A stretch of DNA of 64,000 nucleotides from Topomyia yanbarensis. Taxonomy: Eukaryota; Arthropoda; Insecta; Diptera; Culicidae. The position numbers and the translations under genes were made by a program. The stretch spans positions 188,845,844-188,909,843 of the forward strand of contig NC_080672.1 in NCBI RefSeq assembly GCF_030247195.1, written 5' to 3'. Within the stretch, counting starts at the first letter, position 1. Each line of letters begins with the position of its first letter. A model generated the notes under the pieces. The model had not been told where the DNA came from. It made no database searches and saw only the letters and a program-made list of their open reading frames with translations. Shown here piece after piece: positions 1 through 12,371 of this stretch.

Positions 1-20
1 TATTTTTATTAGCGCCGGTG

Positions 21-227
21 TCAATGAGAAATTTTAGTGAACCTTTTGATGTTTGTATCGTAATGTAAGGAATGAAATTCTCTAGGTCGTCGGATGGTGG
101 CCATCAGAAAATTTAAATCGTCTCCCTCTTCATTATTATTAGTGTTGTCGTTTTCTGTATGAGAAGTTTGCCCTGCATATTCGTCTGCGGGTAGTGAATT
201 CTCAGATTGCTGATATGAGTTCGGCAT
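21..227 (-). pseudogene. Gag C-terminal extension, inverted copy
   Basis: This 68-residue frame directly follows the inverted gag and is in the same frame, separated only by the gag stop codon and two further codons. It is acidic and asparagine-rich. It matches the frames at 3788-3994 and 7388-7594. The protease-containing pol frame overlaps its end and leaves the window at position 1. Confidence 0.5.
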
Positions 228-233
228 TTCATA

Positions 234-1433
234 TTAAGCCTGAGGGTCAGGAATATCAAATTCGTCATAGAAATACTCATAGGGTTCGTTGTTGACTTGT
301 AGTTGATAATGTGGACCATGATTAGCTCTTGTCGGGTGTGAGCGGTTCATATAATTAATTTGTCGGCTCCTGATGAAGGGATCGACTTCCATAGGGACTG
401 GTTTGAGAAATTGCTTATTGTACTGAGGTTGTTTAAATTGTGGGGGTTGACCTTGTCGGAAAGGTAGAGGAGGTCGGAATTGTTGGATAGGTGGAGATGG
501 CCTGTATTGTTGAGCGTTTTGAGGGGGGTGATACTGTGAAAACATCTGAGGAGGTCGAAATTGTTGGAAGGTTGGAGGTGGTCGAGGTTGTAGGAAGCCT
601 GGAGGAGGTCGCATAGGAATTTTTGGCATGTAAGCAGCTGGTTTTGGGGGAAGGATAGGAGTAAAAGTGTGTGTTTTGGTGTGGTTTCTCCCGTGATTAT
701 AGTTATTTTCTTCGAGACACAGTCTCAAAGCTTCTTTAAGAGTGCTAGGCGACTGTGCTCTAATTATAGGTCCTAATGGATCTTTCAGTCCTCCTAGGAA
801 GACTTCAAGTCCCATTTCTTGGAAGAGTTTAACTTTTGCTAATTTTACTTGCTCGTTGATGTTGTTGAGGTTCAGTAAATTAACGAGTAGTGAAATTGTA
901 TGTGAAATTTTTCCATAGAACTCTTCTATGGTAGAGTTCTGTTCTAATTTAAATAAGTCCCTACTTAAACAAACCTCGTCACGACGGTCGCTGTAATGTG
1001 TTACAAGGTTGTTTTTTATTTCGGACCAATCGAGATTGGTACCGTATAATTCGAGGACACTATCGGCGTCTCCCTGAATTTTTGTGCGAATGGCTTGTAA
1101 CCATACGTTGTAGATGGTTGTGCCTCTCGCATTTTCTAGCAACGGCATTAAATTGTCGATGCTTTTCAAAAATGTATGTAATTTTATCGGATTGCCATCG
1201 AAGGATGGCAAGTCTTTAATAATCTGTGGTGTTTGAAGTGATTTTAGAATTCCTTCTACACCTAAAACGCGTTCATCGAGTCGCATTTCTCTTAATTGTG
1301 CCTGTGCGGCGTTCGCTGCTGCCTGTGCGGCACCCACAGCTTCAGCCGCCCCGATGGCTTCTAACTGCATATGAGCGATTTGCTCATTTTTATCTGCGAG
1401 CATACGCTGTAGCTCTGCGATTTGGTGTTCCAT
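234..1433 (-). CDS. Errantivirus-like Gag, inverted copy
   Basis: A 399-residue Gag-like protein, identical to the two direct copies at 2582 and 6182. The N-terminal 50 residues are rich in Q, E, L and A and look like a coiled coil. Residues of about 60-250 match the general pattern of gypsy/errantivirus capsid (a PSFDGNP-type start followed by a helical LHTFLKSID region). Residues of about 265-360 are proline-, glutamine- and phenylalanine-rich. No CCHC zinc knuckle is present, as is usual for errantivirus Gag. The protein would form the particle shell and bind element RNA in the cytoplasm. The family assignment is recognition from pattern, strengthened by the neighbouring protease DTGA motif and env. 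Confidence 0.8.
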   Translation of the reverse strand: MEHQIAELQRMLADKNEQIAHMQLEAIGAAEAVGAAQAAANAAQAQLREMRLDERVLGVEGILKSLQTPQIIKDLPSFDGNPIKLHTFLKSIDNLMPLLENARGTTIYNVWLQAIRTKIQGDADSVLELYGTNLDWSEIKNNLVTHYSDRRDEVCLSRDLFKLEQNSTIEEFYGKISHTISLLVNLLNLNNINEQVKLAKVKLFQEMGLEVFLGGLKDPLGPIIRAQSPSTLKEALRLCLEENNYNHGRNHTKTHTFTPILPPKPAAYMPKIPMRPPPGFLQPRPPPTFQQFRPPQMFSQYHPPQNAQQYRPSPPIQQFRPPLPFRQGQPPQFKQPQYNKQFLKPVPMEVDPFIRSRQINYMNRSHPTRANHGPHYQLQVNNEPYEYFYDEFDIPDPQA

Positions 1434-1682
1434 TTCTAAACGCTAATCACTTGTCACTTTTCACTTGTGTTTAGTTACTACTGTTAGGCTAATTTGGTTA
1501 ACGTTTTTTGTTTTATGTTAGTAGGTTCACTTATGCGATATACAAACTCTCGCTTACCACTGGTGGGGGCTTGAGTTTCTGAATTAGTAAAATTTTTGGG
1601 GTTTTTGGTGGACGGGATGGTGCTTTATTTTTTTCAAGAAGCAACCAATCGTCCTTTATATTAATAGTTAAAACGACTTACT

Positions 1683-2332
<650 letters not shown>

Positions 2333-2581
2333 AGTAAGTCGTTTTAACTATTAATATAAAGGACGATTGGTTGCTTCTTGAAAAAAATAAAGCACCATCC
2401 CGTCCACCAAAAACCCCAAAAATTTTACTAATTCAGAAACTCAAGCCCCCACCAGTGGTAAGCGAGAGTTTGTATATCGCATAAGTGAACCTACTAACAT
2501 AAAACAAAAAACGTTAACCAAATTAGCCTAACAGTAGTAACTAAACACAAGTGAAAAGTGACAAGTGATTAGCGTTTAGAA
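2333..2581 (+). other. Errantivirus untranslated leader, copy one
   Basis: About 250 bp between LTR and gag with no open frame. It contains AAGTAAGTCG at 2332-2341, which resembles a splice donor; errantivirus env is usually made from a spliced RNA. A primer-binding site could not be assigned with confidence. The same leader occurs at 5933-6181 and, inverted, at 1434-1682. Confidence 0.5.
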
Positions 2582-3781
2582 ATGGAACACCAAATCGCAG
2601 AGCTACAGCGTATGCTCGCAGATAAAAATGAGCAAATCGCTCATATGCAGTTAGAAGCCATCGGGGCGGCTGAAGCTGTGGGTGCCGCACAGGCAGCAGC
2701 GAACGCCGCACAGGCACAATTAAGAGAAATGCGACTCGATGAACGCGTTTTAGGTGTAGAAGGAATTCTAAAATCACTTCAAACACCACAGATTATTAAA
2801 GACTTGCCATCCTTCGATGGCAATCCGATAAAATTACATACATTTTTGAAAAGCATCGACAATTTAATGCCGTTGCTAGAAAATGCGAGAGGCACAACCA
2901 TCTACAACGTATGGTTACAAGCCATTCGCACAAAAATTCAGGGAGACGCCGATAGTGTCCTCGAATTATACGGTACCAATCTCGATTGGTCCGAAATAAA
3001 AAACAACCTTGTAACACATTACAGCGACCGTCGTGACGAGGTTTGTTTAAGTAGGGACTTATTTAAATTAGAACAGAACTCTACCATAGAAGAGTTCTAT
3101 GGAAAAATTTCACATACAATTTCACTACTCGTTAATTTACTGAACCTCAACAACATCAACGAGCAAGTAAAATTAGCAAAAGTTAAACTCTTCCAAGAAA
3201 TGGGACTTGAAGTCTTCCTAGGAGGACTGAAAGATCCATTAGGACCTATAATTAGAGCACAGTCGCCTAGCACTCTTAAAGAAGCTTTGAGACTGTGTCT
3301 CGAAGAAAATAACTATAATCACGGGAGAAACCACACCAAAACACACACTTTTACTCCTATCCTTCCCCCAAAACCAGCTGCTTACATGCCAAAAATTCCT
3401 ATGCGACCTCCTCCAGGCTTCCTACAACCTCGACCACCTCCAACCTTCCAACAATTTCGACCTCCTCAGATGTTTTCACAGTATCACCCCCCTCAAAACG
3501 CTCAACAATACAGGCCATCTCCACCTATCCAACAATTCCGACCTCCTCTACCTTTCCGACAAGGTCAACCCCCACAATTTAAACAACCTCAGTACAATAA
3601 GCAATTTCTCAAACCAGTCCCTATGGAAGTCGATCCCTTCATCAGGAGCCGACAAATTAATTATATGAACCGCTCACACCCGACAAGAGCTAATCATGGT
3701 CCACATTATCAACTACAAGTCAACAACGAACCCTATGAGTATTTCTATGACGAATTTGATATTCCTGACCCTCAGGCTTAA
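2582..3781 (+). CDS. Errantivirus-like Gag, direct copy one
   Basis: A 399-residue frame identical in protein to the copies at 234 (inverted) and 6182. It has a predicted N-terminal coiled coil, a capsid-like helical region around residues 60-250, and a P/Q/F-rich tail with repeated RPPP and QQFRPP motifs. The start ATG at 2582 follows the leader directly. The frame ends in TAA at 3779, but the same frame reopens at 3788 for 68 codons, so the original Gag may have been longer. The identical stop in all three copies means it predates the duplications or is natural. Confidence 0.8.
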   Translation: MEHQIAELQRMLADKNEQIAHMQLEAIGAAEAVGAAQAAANAAQAQLREMRLDERVLGVEGILKSLQTPQIIKDLPSFDGNPIKLHTFLKSIDNLMPLLENARGTTIYNVWLQAIRTKIQGDADSVLELYGTNLDWSEIKNNLVTHYSDRRDEVCLSRDLFKLEQNSTIEEFYGKISHTISLLVNLLNLNNINEQVKLAKVKLFQEMGLEVFLGGLKDPLGPIIRAQSPSTLKEALRLCLEENNYNHGRNHTKTHTFTPILPPKPAAYMPKIPMRPPPGFLQPRPPPTFQQFRPPQMFSQYHPPQNAQQYRPSPPIQQFRPPLPFRQGQPPQFKQPQYNKQFLKPVPMEVDPFIRSRQINYMNRSHPTRANHGPHYQLQVNNEPYEYFYDEFDIPDPQA

Positions 3782-3911
3782 TATGAAATGCCGAACTCAT
3801 ATCAGCAATCTGAGAATTCACTACCCGCAGACGAATATGCAGGGCAAACTTCTCATACAGAAAACGACAACACTAATAATAATGAAGAGGGAGACGATTT
3901 AAATTTTCTGA

Positions 3912-4735
3912 TGGCCACCATCCGACGACCTAGAGAATTTCATTCCTTACATTACGATACAAACATCAAAAGGTTCACTAAAATTTCTCATTGACACCGG
4001 CGCTAATAAAAATTACATTAGCCCGCGATACGTCAACCTCGAAAGGTGTCGTTTTACGGAACCCATCAAAGTCCGTAATATTAGTGGTTCACACTGTTTA
4101 AATCAGTACGTCGAATTTAGTCCCTTCCCACAAAACGAAAAATTAAGATTTTACGTCTTCGAATTTCATGACTTTTTCGATGGATTGATTGGTTACCTAT
4201 CCTTACAAAAGTTAAAGGCTGATATTCTGACCACCTCTAATGAACTCAAATTGCCAAACAATACAATCAAAATGCATCGCAAATATCCGAACACAACCCA
4301 GGTAACGCTCAATGCTCACGAGAGCAAAACAATTAACCTTCCCGTGAGTTCCACAGAAGGAGATTTTCTTCTAGAAGATAATTTAAAAATTAATCCCAAC
4401 ATAGTTATCGGATATACCAAGCAAACGACAATAGAGCATTCTTCCGAATTTCAAATCTTTCGGATACTCCTACAAAATTCTTGATTACGGATCCTCAAAA
4501 TATTGAAATTAATAATTTCGAAACAAGTACACTCAACCTTAACCAACCCGATATAAAACAATCGCTTTTAAAACAGCTGCGGAAGACACATTTGTATAAA
4601 GAAGAAGAATCCAAACTTCTGCAGCTCATATCGAAATATGAAGACGTATTTTTCATTGAAGGTGAAAAACTTACATTCACTAGCGTTATTAAGCACAAAA
4701 TTAATACGAAAGATGACCTACCAGTACATGCTTAA
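3912..4735 (+). pseudogene. Errantivirus pol start (protease and linker), copy one
   Basis: The pol frame starts without ATG, in the -1 direction relative to gag, as expected for a Gag-Pol frameshift element. A retroviral-type aspartic protease motif (LIDTGAN) lies near 3990, followed by about 100 residues of protease-like sequence. The frame ends at 4482-4484, and an overlapping frame (4481-4735) carries the pre-RT linker, so there is a frameshift near 4480. That frame stops at 4733-4735. A few codons later the element is cut by LINE A sequence at about 4759. No RT follows in this copy. Confidence 0.75.
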
Positions 4736-4758
4736 TCGTACCGTTACCCTTTCTGTCC

Positions 4759-5008
4759 CATTGCTTTGTGAAAGTGAATATGGTAACTTGTGTGTACATA
4801 GTGCAGGAAGCAATCGCTTAAATTTGTGAGAAATACTTTGCTTTTCGTTGAAAACTTTGTGAACGCTAATCGCTAATCGGAATATCATTCAGATAAGTAT
4901 AGTGTGTAGTCATACAGACTATTATTGTTCTGTGATTTTCGGATTTCATTTCGCTGCATCGGCTGGCTTTGTAAGTTTCCCAGCAGCGAGGTGACGCAGT
5001 GTTATATT
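4759..5008 (+). mobile_element. LINE A 5' UTR fragment, tandem copy
   Basis: The sequence CATTGCTTT..GAAAGTGAATATGG and the next 230 bp match the start of LINE A2 at 41544-41787, including the stretch ATCATTCAGATAAGTATAGT. It marks the 5' end of a LINE A insertion in errantivirus pol. Here only 250 bp remain before a dispersed repeat takes over. Confidence 0.85.
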
Positions 5009-5932
<924 letters not shown>

Positions 5933-6181
5933 AGTAAGTCGTTTTAACTATTAATATAAAGGACGATTGGTTGCTTCTTGAAAAAAATAAAGCACCATCC
6001 CGTCCACCAAAAACCCCAAAAATTTTACTAATTCAGAAACTCAAGCCCCCACCAGTGGTAAGCGAGAGTTTGTATATCGCATAAGTGAACCTACTAACAT
6101 AAAACAAAAAACGTTAACCAAATTAGCCTAACAGTAGTAACTAAACACAAGTGAAAAGTGACAAGTGATTAGCGTTTAGAA

Positions 6182-7381
6182 ATGGAACACCAAATCGCAG
6201 AGCTACAGCGTATGCTCGCAGATAAAAATGAGCAAATCGCTCATATGCAGTTAGAAGCCATCGGGGCGGCTGAAGCTGTGGGTGCCGCACAGGCAGCAGC
6301 GAACGCCGCACAGGCACAATTAAGAGAAATGCGACTCGATGAACGCGTTTTAGGTGTAGAAGGAATTCTAAAATCACTTCAAACACCACAGATTATTAAA
6401 GACTTGCCATCCTTCGATGGCAATCCGATAAAATTACATACATTTTTGAAAAGCATCGACAATTTAATGCCGTTGCTAGAAAATGCGAGAGGCACAACCA
6501 TCTACAACGTATGGTTACAAGCCATTCGCACAAAAATTCAGGGAGACGCCGATAGTGTCCTCGAATTATACGGTACCAATCTCGATTGGTCCGAAATAAA
6601 AAACAACCTTGTAACACATTACAGCGACCGTCGTGACGAGGTTTGTTTAAGTAGGGACTTATTTAAATTAGAACAGAACTCTACCATAGAAGAGTTCTAT
6701 GGAAAAATTTCACATACAATTTCACTACTCGTTAATTTACTGAACCTCAACAACATCAACGAGCAAGTAAAATTAGCAAAAGTTAAACTCTTCCAAGAAA
6801 TGGGACTTGAAGTCTTCCTAGGAGGACTGAAAGATCCATTAGGACCTATAATTAGAGCACAGTCGCCTAGCACTCTTAAAGAAGCTTTGAGACTGTGTCT
6901 CGAAGAAAATAACTATAATCACGGGAGAAACCACACCAAAACACACACTTTTACTCCTATCCTTCCCCCAAAACCAGCTGCTTACATGCCAAAAATTCCT
7001 ATGCGACCTCCTCCAGGCTTCCTACAACCTCGACCACCTCCAACCTTCCAACAATTTCGACCTCCTCAGATGTTTTCACAGTATCACCCCCCTCAAAACG
7101 CTCAACAATACAGGCCATCTCCACCTATCCAACAATTCCGACCTCCTCTACCTTTCCGACAAGGTCAACCCCCACAATTTAAACAACCTCAGTACAATAA
7201 GCAATTTCTCAAACCAGTCCCTATGGAAGTCGATCCCTTCATCAGGAGCCGACAAATTAATTATATGAACCGCTCACACCCGACAAGAGCTAATCATGGT
7301 CCACATTATCAACTACAAGTCAACAACGAACCCTATGAGTATTTCTATGACGAATTTGATATTCCTGACCCTCAGGCTTAA
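6182..7381 (+). CDS. Errantivirus-like Gag, direct copy two
   Basis: Third 399-residue Gag, identical in protein to the others. This copy heads the split full-length element. A structural role is inferred from family pattern: an N-terminal coiled coil, a capsid-like core, and a proline-rich tail with no zinc knuckle. Its perfect conservation across three copies, next to heavily damaged pol and env, points to very recent duplication rather than to selection. Confidence 0.8.
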   Translation: MEHQIAELQRMLADKNEQIAHMQLEAIGAAEAVGAAQAAANAAQAQLREMRLDERVLGVEGILKSLQTPQIIKDLPSFDGNPIKLHTFLKSIDNLMPLLENARGTTIYNVWLQAIRTKIQGDADSVLELYGTNLDWSEIKNNLVTHYSDRRDEVCLSRDLFKLEQNSTIEEFYGKISHTISLLVNLLNLNNINEQVKLAKVKLFQEMGLEVFLGGLKDPLGPIIRAQSPSTLKEALRLCLEENNYNHGRNHTKTHTFTPILPPKPAAYMPKIPMRPPPGFLQPRPPPTFQQFRPPQMFSQYHPPQNAQQYRPSPPIQQFRPPLPFRQGQPPQFKQPQYNKQFLKPVPMEVDPFIRSRQINYMNRSHPTRANHGPHYQLQVNNEPYEYFYDEFDIPDPQA

Positions 7382-7387
7382 TATGAA

Positions 7388-7594
7388 ATGCCGAACTCAT
7401 ATCAGCAATCTGAGAATTCACTACCCGCAGACGAATATGCAGGGCAAACTTCTCATACAGAAAACGACAACACTAATAATAATGAAGAGGGAGACGATTT
7501 AAATTTTCTGATGGCCACCATCCGACGACCTAGAGAATTTCATTCCTTACATTACGATACAAACATCAAAAGGTTCACTAAAATTTCTCATTGA
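7388..7594 (+). pseudogene. Gag C-terminal extension
   Basis: In frame with gag, six bases after its stop. It encodes 68 residues: acidic and Asn-rich, then an LNFLMA patch. Errantivirus Gag usually ends with a related NF-containing patch near the -1 shift into pol, so this is probably the true Gag C-terminus beyond an early stop. The pol frame overlaps it from 7512. Confidence 0.5.
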
Positions 7595-8335
7595 CACCGG
7601 CGCTAATAAAAATTACATTAGCCCGCGATACGTCAACCTCGAAAGGTGTCGTTTTACGGAACCCATCAAAGTCCGTAATATTAGTGGTTCACACTGTTTA
7701 AATCAGTACGTCGAATTTAGTCCCTTCCCACAAAACGAAAAATTAAGATTTTACGTCTTCGAATTTCATGACTTTTTCGATGGATTGATTGGTTACCTAT
7801 CCTTACAAAAGTTAAAGGCTGATATTCTGACCACCTCTAATGAACTCAAATTGCCAAACAATACAATCAAAATGCATCGCAAATATCCGAACACAACCCA
7901 GGTAACGCTCAATGCTCACGAGAGCAAAACAATTAACCTTCCCGTGAGTTCCACAGAAGGAGATTTTCTTCTAGAAGATAATTTAAAAATTAATCCCAAC
8001 ATAGTTATCGGATATACCAAGCAAACGACAATAGAGCATTCTTCCGAATTTCAAATCTTTCGGATACTCCTACAAAATTCTTGATTACGGATCCTCAAAA
8101 TATTGAAATTAATAATTTCGAAACAAGTACACTCAACCTTAACCAACCCGATATAAAACAATCGCTTTTAAAACAGCTGCGGAAGACACATTTGTATAAA
8201 GAAGAAGAATCCAAACTTCTGCAGCTCATATCGAAATATGAAGACGTATTTTTCATTGAAGGTGAAAAACTTACATTCACTAGCGTTATTAAGCACAAAA
8301 TTAATACGAAAGATGACCTACCAGTACATGCTTAA
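7512..8335 (+). pseudogene. Errantivirus pol start (protease and linker), split copy
   Basis: An open frame without ATG from 7512 to 8084 carries the aspartic-protease motif LIDTGAN near 7590. The linker to RT continues in another frame (8081-8335), so the gene is frameshifted near 8080. A stop at 8333-8335 and the LINE A insertion a few codons later end this part. RT resumes at 22817. The protease would cut the Gag-Pol polyprotein inside particles. Same breaks as the copy at 3912. Confidence 0.75.
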
Positions 8336-8358
8336 TCGTACCGTTACCCTTTCTGTCC

Positions 8359-8608
8359 CATTGCTTTGTGAAAGTGAATATGGTAACTTGTGTGTACATA
8401 GTGCAGGAAGCAATCGCTTAAATTTGTGAGAAATACTTTGCTTTTCGTTGAAAACTTTGTGAACGCTAATCGCTAATCGGAATATCATTCAGATAAGTAT
8501 AGTGTGTAGTCATACAGACTATTATTGTTCTGTGATTTTCGGATTTCATTTCGCTGCATCGGCTGGCTTTGTAAGTTTCCCAGCAGCGATGTGACGCAGT
8601 GTTATATT
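8359..8608 (+). promoter_or_regulatory. LINE A1 5' UTR, first piece
   Basis: Matches 41544-41787 of LINE A2 and 4759-5008. Non-LTR elements carry an internal promoter here; no TATA box is evident. The piece ends at GTTATATT, where a foreign repeat begins. Confidence 0.7.
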
Positions 8609-10139
8609 TTTACATTTCTTATAAAAGAAATGTATAGAATTCGCTCAAACTTTCAAGATTTTTTCCGAGGCCCGGAGGGCCGAGTCTTATATACCAATCG
8701 ACTCAGCTTGACAATTTGGGACAATGTGTGTGTGTCTGTGTGTGTGTGTGTATGTAACGGACAAATTCTCATTCGTGTTTCTCAGCAATGGCTGAACCGA
8801 TCTTATCCAAACCAATTTTAAATGAAAGAACTAAAAAACAGTATGAACGCTATTAATTTGTTTTTGATTCTGATGTTTAGTTTCCAAGATATGAATGTTT
8901 GAATGCGTAAAAAAGGCGTTTTTGCAGTTTTTTTGAATTATCTGCCGAAATTGACAGTATAGATTAACAATTTATATGTTTTTAGACAGCTTTAACGAAT
9001 ACCTTTCGAACAAGCTATAGATTGTTGAAATCGGACTATTATCAAAAGAGATATTTAACATTAAATGCGGACGAAAGATTTTTATCATTTCCCATTGCCA
9101 GAAATATGACCAAAAACATGTAATCTATTATTAACGCCAAAACTGCTTATTTTAGGTCAATAGTACCTTCAAAGAATTTAATGGAGGTAATATGCCCTTT
9201 CTTTTGGTATTATACTTTTACTGATTAATCGCCCTATGAGTGAGATATTTTCACAAATTTTCTTGGAAGTGATTATATCGAAATGATGCCTTCAGCAAAT
9301 TTGTAGCTCTTACTTTTGCGAATAACTTTACTGAAGACTTCAAATATCTATTTTGAATACTTTAAAAGTTATGGCTTGTTGGTTGTGGATTACTCTTTGT
9401 CGCCTATTTATTGTTCAATATAGTAATAATCCATTGTAATAAGCCAAACATTATTTCGATAAAACGAAACCTGTATTTCATTTTTCTATCTACAACCGCT
9501 AGAAATAATCACCGAACACTTCCAAGTTGTCTGAAAGGAACTTGATAACTTATCAGTGCAAAAATGTTCATTTGTGCGAACCTTCTGTCTGCAATTTTTC
9601 TAACTTATGACCATCAGATCGATCTGAAACATATCGGAAAATGAAAAGCGAAATAAATAACTCCAAGCAACGGCGTAGCCAAGAGAAGGTTTTGGAGTTT
9701 ATCACCATACAACCCCCTCACCACACCAAAAAAAAAATTGGATTCAAGTTAAAAAGTTATTGATGCAGACTGATTTAATTCAATATTACAATAACAATTA
9801 TCTGATCCGTAGATTGATAACCTGTTGTTGTAAACATCATGAGGACTTTTGATAAATTGTCGGAATGGGGTCCTGATATGTAACTGATCTATTGGTCTTG
9901 ATTTCACAGTTGCCTAATTGCATCAATATCAAATTCCTGCCTGAAAACATTCCAATAGAAAATTCCACAGTTCTGTAATCAATCATAATCCTCAGATTTC
10001 TTTTCAAATTGAGCTCGTTTTTGTAGAGATGTACTGTAATAAGGGTCTTTATTTAATAGGAAGCGAAGTTAAAATTGATTTAATGTCTATGAAACATAGA
10101 ACTGCTCACCAAAAATGCATAACTTTCAACATTTGCTAA

Positions 10140-10430
10140 AATGTTTTTGCCTTTCTCATTCACTCTAAAATTCGTCAGTCTAATCCCGACCCGAAGGGCC
10201 GAGTGTCATATGCCAATCGACTGAGTTCGTCGAGATCGGAAAATGTTTGTGTGTGTGTGTATGTGTGTATGTGTAAAAAAATGTGACCTCTGTTTCTCAG
10301 AGATGGCTGGACCGATTTGCACAAAGTTAGTCTCAAATGAAAGGTACAACCTTCCCATCGGCTGCTTTTGAATTTTTTATTGATTGGACTTCCGGTTCCG
10401 GAGTTACGAGTTGAAGAGTGCAATCACACA
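10140..10430 (+). repeat. Dispersed GC-tipped, TG-rich repeat
   Basis: Order of motifs: TTTTGCCTTTCTCATT, CCCGAAGGGCCGAGTGTCAT, CCAATCGACTGAGTTCGTCG, a TG/TATG run near 10246-10275, TCTCAGAGATGGCTGGACCG, then ACTTCCGGTTCCGGAGTTAC. Short frames in it are not genes. Confidence 0.7.
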
Positions 10431-10563
10431 GCAAATTCCCATATAAACTGAAATGAAAAATTTTCAAAATCAAATTTGTATTTTTGATGCCAAATGACTT
10501 TAAAATGCATGAAACATTGAGATGTTTGACAAAAATTTACTTTTTTGGACTTTGGTACATTTT

Positions 10564-10640
10564 TGCCTTTCTCATATAGAAAGGTTATGCAATCACTCTA
10601 AAAGTCGTCAATCATACCGGCCCGGAGGGAGTATGCAGTG
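10564..10640 (+). repeat. Truncated copy of the same dispersed repeat
   Basis: TTGCCTTTCTCATATAGAAAGGTTATG forms a short palindrome (CCTTTCTCATATAGAAAGG) followed by CGGCCCGGAGGGAG-like sequence, and then the similarity ends. Confidence 0.6.
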
Positions 10641-10898
10641 AAGGGTTGCTACTTTAAAATTAAAACTAGTTTAAAATTTCTTAACAAAATGAAAATTTTC
10701 GGCAGGACCCAGACCTCCCGGATCTTTCTTCATGAACCGCCGCTGGTTTCAAGCGATGTTTCAATATCACATAGTATCTCAAGATCGTGGCTGTCGATCC
10801 GTTGTACGTATGTGCATGTACTGAACATGTAATATTCATTTCCACCATTGTATTGGACATAACCAGCCATGGAATCGTAGTCTGGACAAATGAGACAA

Positions 10899-12371
10899 GC
10901 ACAATTGCACCACTAGGTGGATTAAAACAGGTTTTTATTTTGGGAATGCGTCGAGTTGAGACGAAAACGTAATATGATTAATAACGAGGATAACACTTTC
11001 CGAATGTAGAGAGAAATTTATGAAAAATGACGATTTCCATTCGACTCTAGCAGGTTCTGATCGATTTTGATGAGCATTTGATTTTTGTTGTATGACCAAT
11101 TATATGTATAGGTCAAATGTTTAAAAACAGTAATTTAAGGTCAAGATAGCATCATTTTGAAACCGCCAATTTCGGAGGTTTAGTATCTTCGATGAGTTTT
11201 ACAAACGTTAAACAGCGCATAATTTGATAAAATAATTTTGACGGTATATCGTCCAAGAAGTATTTATGGTGAATTTTCTCAGGTTAATATTCATGACTAC
11301 AATAAAGTCTCAACAAATTCGCTAAAGACATGAACTCTGTTACTATTTTCTGAAAAATTAATTCTGCATAATTTTAAAACTTCAAAAATTACGGTTTCGG
11401 AATTATGCCGTTTGGACTGTAAGATCGATTTTCACCAAACCCCCACCAATTGTAAATTTGGTATTGTAAAAAAACGTAAAGGCGTTACTTTAATGCTGAT
11501 AGGTGGGACTGAAAGAGTATACATTCGCCAAAGGGGCGATAATATCACTTTGTCAATTTCAATAGCAAACACAAATTTTAATTTATTAATTTCAAATACT
11601 TTATGAAGTTTTGGGTTTCGATCACTGAATCATGCAATCTAGGATGTAAAAAACACAATAGTTCTTAAATAGGAAATAAAACCAAGTCTGGAAATATTCA
11701 CTGTTGATTTTCTTTGAATGGTATCACTGCTAGTATCGCGCTTTTCAAGAAAAAGCGTTGATTTCTTAGTTCTCAGTCGCGTTGGAAATTTGAGTAAAGT
11801 ATGAACTTCAAATCGATTAAAAAAATCGATTTTTTTTGGCTCAGTACAATATATAACCCCTTTAGGAAAATTCTGTTTTCTCACCACAATTTAGATATTT
11901 TATTAACAGAGCATTAACATTAATTCGTTGGTATGTCTATTTTATGGGCCATTTTTTCGCTTTACCATTGATTTGGTTTGAGATTTCTAGCACTGATGTT
12001 GTCCTATGCTGATTTGAGCGATTCTCTGAGTCCTGCCACTATCCCATGTAGTATGTGTTATCAAAAACATCGCGAAGCATCAAGTTCTAAATGTCCTCAA
12101 ACGATATAATATCCGAAGAGAGTGATAAGAGTTATAAGAAATGTCTCATCACACTGTTAGGTGGATTAAAAACGTTTTTTGTTTTTGTCGCGCTTCTCCA
12201 GCTGTTGTTTAATTTGCTTATTATGAGTGGCCTCCCGAATAGAAATGTACAGTAACAAAATCATGATTTTCACTGTGACAGTACAGTAATTTTACAATAA
12301 TTTTCAGTAAATTCTAGTGCTATACTACAATACAAAAACCTGTTTTAATCCACCTAGAGGTGCAATTGTGC
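10899..12371. repeat. Inverted pair of a 38-bp motif
   Basis: GCACAATTGCACC and the following AGGTGGATTAAAACAGG (10899-10936) recur as the reverse complement at 12334-12371, with one or two changes. LINE A sequence (12185-12233) lies between them, so they are not the ends of one simple element but two oppositely oriented copies of one repeat end. Confidence 0.6.
12185..12233 (+). mobile_element. LINE A1 5' UTR/ORF1-start scrap
   Basis: CGCTTCTCCAGCTGT and the ORF1 start codon (ATG at 12223) match LINE A2 at 41800-41846. Only three and a half ORF1 codons remain before the next insert begins. Confidence 0.8.

Larger units (their letters stand above)
8609..12184. other. Non-coding insert with dispersed repeats, no gene seen
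   Basis: This 3.6-kb stretch splits the LINE A1 5' UTR. It begins with the GC-tipped TG-rich repeat (8609-8960 shared with unit one), continues as AT-rich DNA of unknown origin to about 10135, then has further repeat pieces at 10140-10430 and 10564-10640. From 10641 to 12120 there is AT-rich sequence with only short chance frames. It ends with TTAGGTGGATTAAAAACG at 12158-12174, a motif also present at 10914-10935. No transposase or host coding sequence is visible. It is probably several stacked non-autonomous elements. Confidence 0.6.

Noticed and set aside
10638..11887. Several 60-80-codon frames in the AT-rich insert
   Set aside because: No domain, no composition bias for coding, and overlapping frames on both strands; the region is repeat-filled.
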